NCBI GenBank assembly: GCA_910588335.1
Contig: CAJUQV010000010.1
Span: 26,196-90,195 of the forward strand
Source of the DNA: an uncultured Ruminiclostridium sp.
GTDB lineage: Bacteria > Bacillota > Clostridia > Oscillospirales > Ruminococcaceae
Direction: 5' to 3'
Length of the DNA: 64,000 nt
The first letter of the stretch is position 1, and each line of letters starts with the position of its first letter. A program made the position numbers and the translations under genes. Shown here piece after piece: positions 61,685 through 64,000 of this stretch. The notes under the pieces were generated by a model. It searched no databases and had not been told where the DNA came from. It worked only from the letters and a program-made list of their open reading frames with translations.

Positions 61685-62659
61685 CTAATTTTGCAGTGCG
61701 ATTTGTTCCTCGGTAACGGGAGTGTACCTTATAATCTCCGTACCGTCCAAATTTTCCCTTTGCATATCCACCGCCGTGATTCGGTGATTGTTATATGTGG
61801 TATAGTAATAAATACCCTTGTCCGCATTGCAGCAGCAGGTGTAAATCGTAATCTCGTACTTTCCCTCTTCGGGTATGCAGCAGCCTTTTTGCTGATCCAC
61901 CGAACCCAGAATATGGAAAAACTGGCTTACGCTCTCCTTTTCCCCTTCTCCCGAAACGGAATTCATTTTAACAAACGCTGCTCTGACGAACCTTGATTGC
62001 GAGGACAGATCGCCGGGAAGTCCTATAGCGCCCATACCACGGCAGTATCTGTCCAATTCCAGCCCTTTCGCAAAAGTTTTCGCAGGCTCTTGCGCTGAAA
62101 GTCCCATATAGTTGTTAAGGTTAAAAAGCTGTTTGTCAAAAGTGGGGTTGTTGGTAAGAACTCCAACGGGATTATCGTAAATCTTTAATCCCTCCAAGGT
62201 GGATTCCACCGTCAGCGCCCCGCTTTTGTCGGCGATAATCCAGTGGAGCCGCGCCGCAGGAAGCCTGTTGCCAAACCGGGTGTTCGTTATATTTATTTTC
62301 GGGAGCAGTGCCTTGGCTTCCTTTAGATCGGAACACCTGCACAGCAGCCATTGTATAAATTCAAAATGCGCAATGTTGTTCTTTCCCTCGGTGCTGTCGA
62401 AATAAACCGCGTTTCCCACAAAATTAAGCCCGGCCATACAAAGTCCATTTTCGTTCGCCGCTTCATAATAAAGCGGACATCCGTCCTCCACGTGAGCCAT
62501 ACCGATCATGGCAAAATGGGAACTTACCGTCTCCGTTTCGGTAAAGCTCAGCGGAAAATTTCTCGGTGTTATTACAATCTCGTCACCGTAGGAAAAATCG
62601 TTGTCAAGGGTTCTTCCGAAATAAAAATCCTTTGTTTTATAGACCGCCGCCGTACACAT
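61685..62659 (-). CDS. Choloylglycine hydrolase family (bile-salt-hydrolase-like) enzyme
   Basis: A 324-residue Ntn hydrolase. Met is followed by the nucleophile Cys2 (MCTAAVY). Arg16 and Asp19 (GRTLDND), Asn79 (GLNF), Asn171 (VLTNNPTF) and an arginine in SRFVRAAF complete the catalytic set of bile salt hydrolases. The family also includes penicillin V acylases, and the two cannot be separated reliably by eye; the NNP and NFVGNAVY loops favour bile salts. No signal peptide, as usual. It follows a GNAT gene by 5 nt. This supports a gut habitat. Confidence 0.88.
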   Translation of the reverse strand: MCTAAVYKTKDFYFGRTLDNDFSYGDEIVITPRNFPLSFTETETVSSHFAMIGMAHVEDGCPLYYEAANENGLCMAGLNFVGNAVYFDSTEGKNNIAHFEFIQWLLCRCSDLKEAKALLPKINITNTRFGNRLPAARLHWIIADKSGALTVESTLEGLKIYDNPVGVLTNNPTFDKQLFNLNNYMGLSAQEPAKTFAKGLELDRYCRGMGAIGLPGDLSSQSRFVRAAFVKMNSVSGEGEKESVSQFFHILGSVDQQKGCCIPEEGKYEITIYTCCCNADKGIYYYTTYNNHRITAVDMQRENLDGTEIIRYTPVTEEQIALQN

Positions 62660-62664
62660 AGCAA

Positions 62665-63156
62665 TTACTCCTTTTTTAAGCTGTAAACCGCCACAATTTC
62701 ATCTCCGCACATTTCTCCGTTTTCCTTAAATCCGAATTTGGAATACACTTCCCGCGCCCGCACGTTTTCTTTTTCATATGAAAGCCATATGTAATCGGCT
62801 CTGCCCGCCGGAAAGGTTTTAATATATTCCAGCGCCTTTTTCAATATCGGTTCAGCGTAACCTTTTCCTTGAAAGCTTTGATCTATCATAAGCCGCCATA
62901 TAATATAATTTCCCTTTGCAATGTCGGGTTCATTCGGCTCATCCAAGGTATCATATCCGAACATAATAAAGGCTATCAAAGTATCTTCGTCATATATTCC
63001 GAAGGGCATGGCAAATATATTTTCGTTTCTTGAAGCAAAAGCCTCCGCTAAGCTTACGGTATTCGGCGCCACAAAGCTTTTTTGATGTTCAAAAACCTTC
63101 AGAGCACAGATTTGGGCTACATTGGCGTTTGTTATTTTCTTAAATAAAATATTCAT
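62665..63156 (-). CDS. GNAT-family N-acetyltransferase (diamine-acetyltransferase-like)
   Basis: A 163-residue enzyme. Motif A is RLMIDQSFQGKGYAEPILKKAL, and the C-terminal ENVRAREVYSKFGFKENGE is characteristic. FVAPNTVSLAEAF near the N-terminus is the pattern of PaiA/BltD-type polyamine acetyltransferases. Acceptor not proven. It is just upstream of the bile-salt-hydrolase-like gene and cotranscribed with it. Confidence 0.82.
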   Translation of the reverse strand: MNILFKKITNANVAQICALKVFEHQKSFVAPNTVSLAEAFASRNENIFAMPFGIYDEDTLIAFIMFGYDTLDEPNEPDIAKGNYIIWRLMIDQSFQGKGYAEPILKKALEYIKTFPAGRADYIWLSYEKENVRAREVYSKFGFKENGEMCGDEIVAVYSLKKE

Positions 63157-63180
63157 TTAATACTCCTTGCTTCAAATTTT

Positions 63181-63352
63181 GGCAGCACCGCACAATGATT
63201 GTGTGTGGATTGCGCCGCCGGATTTTTAGTCAGCTTGTATAAATCCGACTTAGGAATACCGGCGTATTTCAAGGAGAATTTGTGCAAGCTGACGAAAAAT
63301 ATGCAAGCAAGCCGCACGCAAAGTTGTCAGGCGGTCATTGCGCGGTGTTGCC
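63181..63352 (+). mobile_element. Family A MITE-like element, copy 3 (diverged)
   Basis: Ends GGCAGCACCGCACAATG (63181-63197) and CATTGCGCGGTGTTGCC (63336-63352) are inverted with two differences. The body differs from copies 1 and 2 except for AGGAATACCGGCGTATTTCAAGGA and CTGACGAAAAATATGCAAG. It lies between the GNAT start and the tadA stop. Confidence 0.75.
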
Positions 63353-63378
63353 TTTTATCTTTTCCAAAAAATAAAGAT

Positions 63379-63831
63379 TTATTTTCGCTTTTCCCGAAAA
63401 AATTCCGTCAGTATCTCTCCGCATTCCTTTTCAAGCACTCTGCTTCTTACAAAAGGCTTGTGATTAAACGGCAGCTCAAAAATGTTGATTAAAGAAGCGC
63501 AAACTCCTCCCTTTTCGTCAAAAGCGCCGTAAACCACCCGTTTCAGCCGTGAATTTATAATAGCTCCCGCGCACATCGGGCATGGCTCCAAAGTGACGTA
63601 CAGGGTACAATCCGTAAGCCGCCAACTTTTAAGCGTCTTTGCGGCTTCCTCAATAGCGATAATTTCCGCGTGAGCGGTGGGAGAATTGTCGGTCTCGCGG
63701 CGGTTATAGCCTTGTCCGATTATTTCACCCTCTCGGTTCATAACAATTGCCCCTACGGGACATTCGCCTATGGAATAAGCCTTTTTAGCCAGTTCCATGG
63801 CTTTAAGCATCATTTCTTCATCAAATAGCAT
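63379..63831 (-). CDS. tadA: tRNA adenosine(34) deaminase
   Basis: A 150-residue zinc enzyme that makes inosine at the wobble position. Zinc and proton-shuttle residues are in HAEIIAIEEA (His54, Glu56) and PCPMCAG (Cys84, Cys87). Start at 63831 (MLFDEEMMLKA) follows AGGTGGA; 21 more upstream codons are open but hydrophobic and unlike the family. Confidence 0.94.
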   Translation of the reverse strand: MLFDEEMMLKAMELAKKAYSIGECPVGAIVMNREGEIIGQGYNRRETDNSPTAHAEIIAIEEAAKTLKSWRLTDCTLYVTLEPCPMCAGAIINSRLKRVVYGAFDEKGGVCASLINIFELPFNHKPFVRSRVLEKECGEILTEFFREKRK

Positions 63832-63927
63832 AATAATTCCACCTAACTTATTGATTATACTATATACAACGAAAAATTTCAAGGGCAAATTCATTTAAGT
63901 TTCCGCAAAACAAAAAGATTGTTAATG

Positions 63928-63956
63928 TTGACTGAAAAACAAATATATGGTATAAT
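63928..63956 (+). promoter_or_regulatory. Strong promoter at the right edge
   Basis: TTGACT (63928-63933), 17 bp, TATAAT (63951-63956), divergent from tadA. Confidence 0.82.
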
Positions 63957-63992
63957 AACCTCAGACTGCGAAAAGAGGAAGATTTTATTTTA

Positions 63993-64000
63993 ATGTCTGA
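63993..64000 (+). CDS. Start of a gene cut by the window edge
   Basis: ATGTCTGA at the last eight bases follows AGAGGAAG (about 63974-63981) and a strong promoter. The spacing to the ribosome site is somewhat long. Nothing can be said of the product. Confidence 0.35.

Noticed and set aside
1..64000. CRISPR arrays, prophage, tRNA or rRNA genes
   Set aside because: No regularly spaced direct repeats, no phage structural genes and no tRNA/rRNA-like sequence were found on reading both strands.

Overview
The window looks like chromosome of an endospore-forming, strictly anaerobic member of the Clostridia, most likely a gut Oscillospirales/Ruminococcaceae-type organism. The evidence is an intact sigK, a complete Rnf ferredoxin:NAD oxidoreductase operon, moderate GC, many TTG starts with strong AGGAGG-type ribosome binding sites, a choloylglycine (bile-salt) hydrolase family enzyme and enzymes for fucosylated galactosides. 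Lineage is inferred from content, not from a database match.

Layout: 1-3.4 kb (minus): edge of an HTH regulator, a flippase-like membrane protein with a GT4 glycosyltransferase, and sigK. 3.5-9.9 kb (plus): rnfCDGEAB followed by a membrane GGDEF protein. 10-13.6 kb: a DNA glycosylase, a TetR/MFS efflux pair with matching operators, and an acyltransferase-like membrane protein. 14-16.7 kb: a ClpC-type ATPase divergent from a 59-residue Cys/Gly-rich miniprotein. 17-25.4 kb (plus): typA-dusB-DUF815 ATPase, a metal/corrinoid-type binding lipoprotein, alaS and a HIT protein. 25.6-32.6 kb (plus): a strong promoter with a short hairpin transcript, then an MMPL transporter, a very large GLUG-repeat surface protein and a CYTH protein. 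32.7-36.8 kb (minus): prmA, a small membrane protein, recD2 and a comF-like gene. 37-47.4 kb: a carbohydrate zone (GH43, a transposase remnant, a binding lipoprotein, a GH2 beta-galactosidase, a GH29 fucosidase and a divergent AraC regulator). 47.9-52.9 kb (plus): a DUF896 protein, a degenerate kinase-like protein, an OmpR/histidine-kinase pair and an RluA enzyme. 53-54.6 kb: an autoregulated TetR/CPBP pair. 54.6-59.3 kb (minus): phosphatase, truncated ABC ATPase, tex, YcxB-like protein and queH. 59.5-64 kb: an XRE regulator, flippase, bile-salt-hydrolase-like enzyme, GNAT, tadA, and the start of one more gene.

The most unusual signal is the density of small non-autonomous repeats. Family A (about 165-177 bp, three copies plus a solo end) and family B (about 161 bp, two copies) have unrelated terminal inverted repeats but share one internal core, GCAGGAATA-(N6)-TATTTCAAGGA, whose inner palindrome varies in a paired way. 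Family C is a 71-bp intercistronic repeat (two copies). Family D is a set of about ten palindromes with conserved ATACTAAT/ATTAGTAT ends and arms that differ between copies but stay complementary. One family A copy supplies the stop codon of the gene before it, and one family B copy creates a false upstream extension of the fucosidase reading frame.

I see no CRISPR array, prophage, tRNA, rRNA or known riboswitch. The strongest candidates for something undescribed are the repeat families, the MMPL/GLUG/CYTH locus with its short leader RNA, the binding protein with an inserted four-cysteine knuckle, and the Cys/Gly-rich miniprotein next to clpC.
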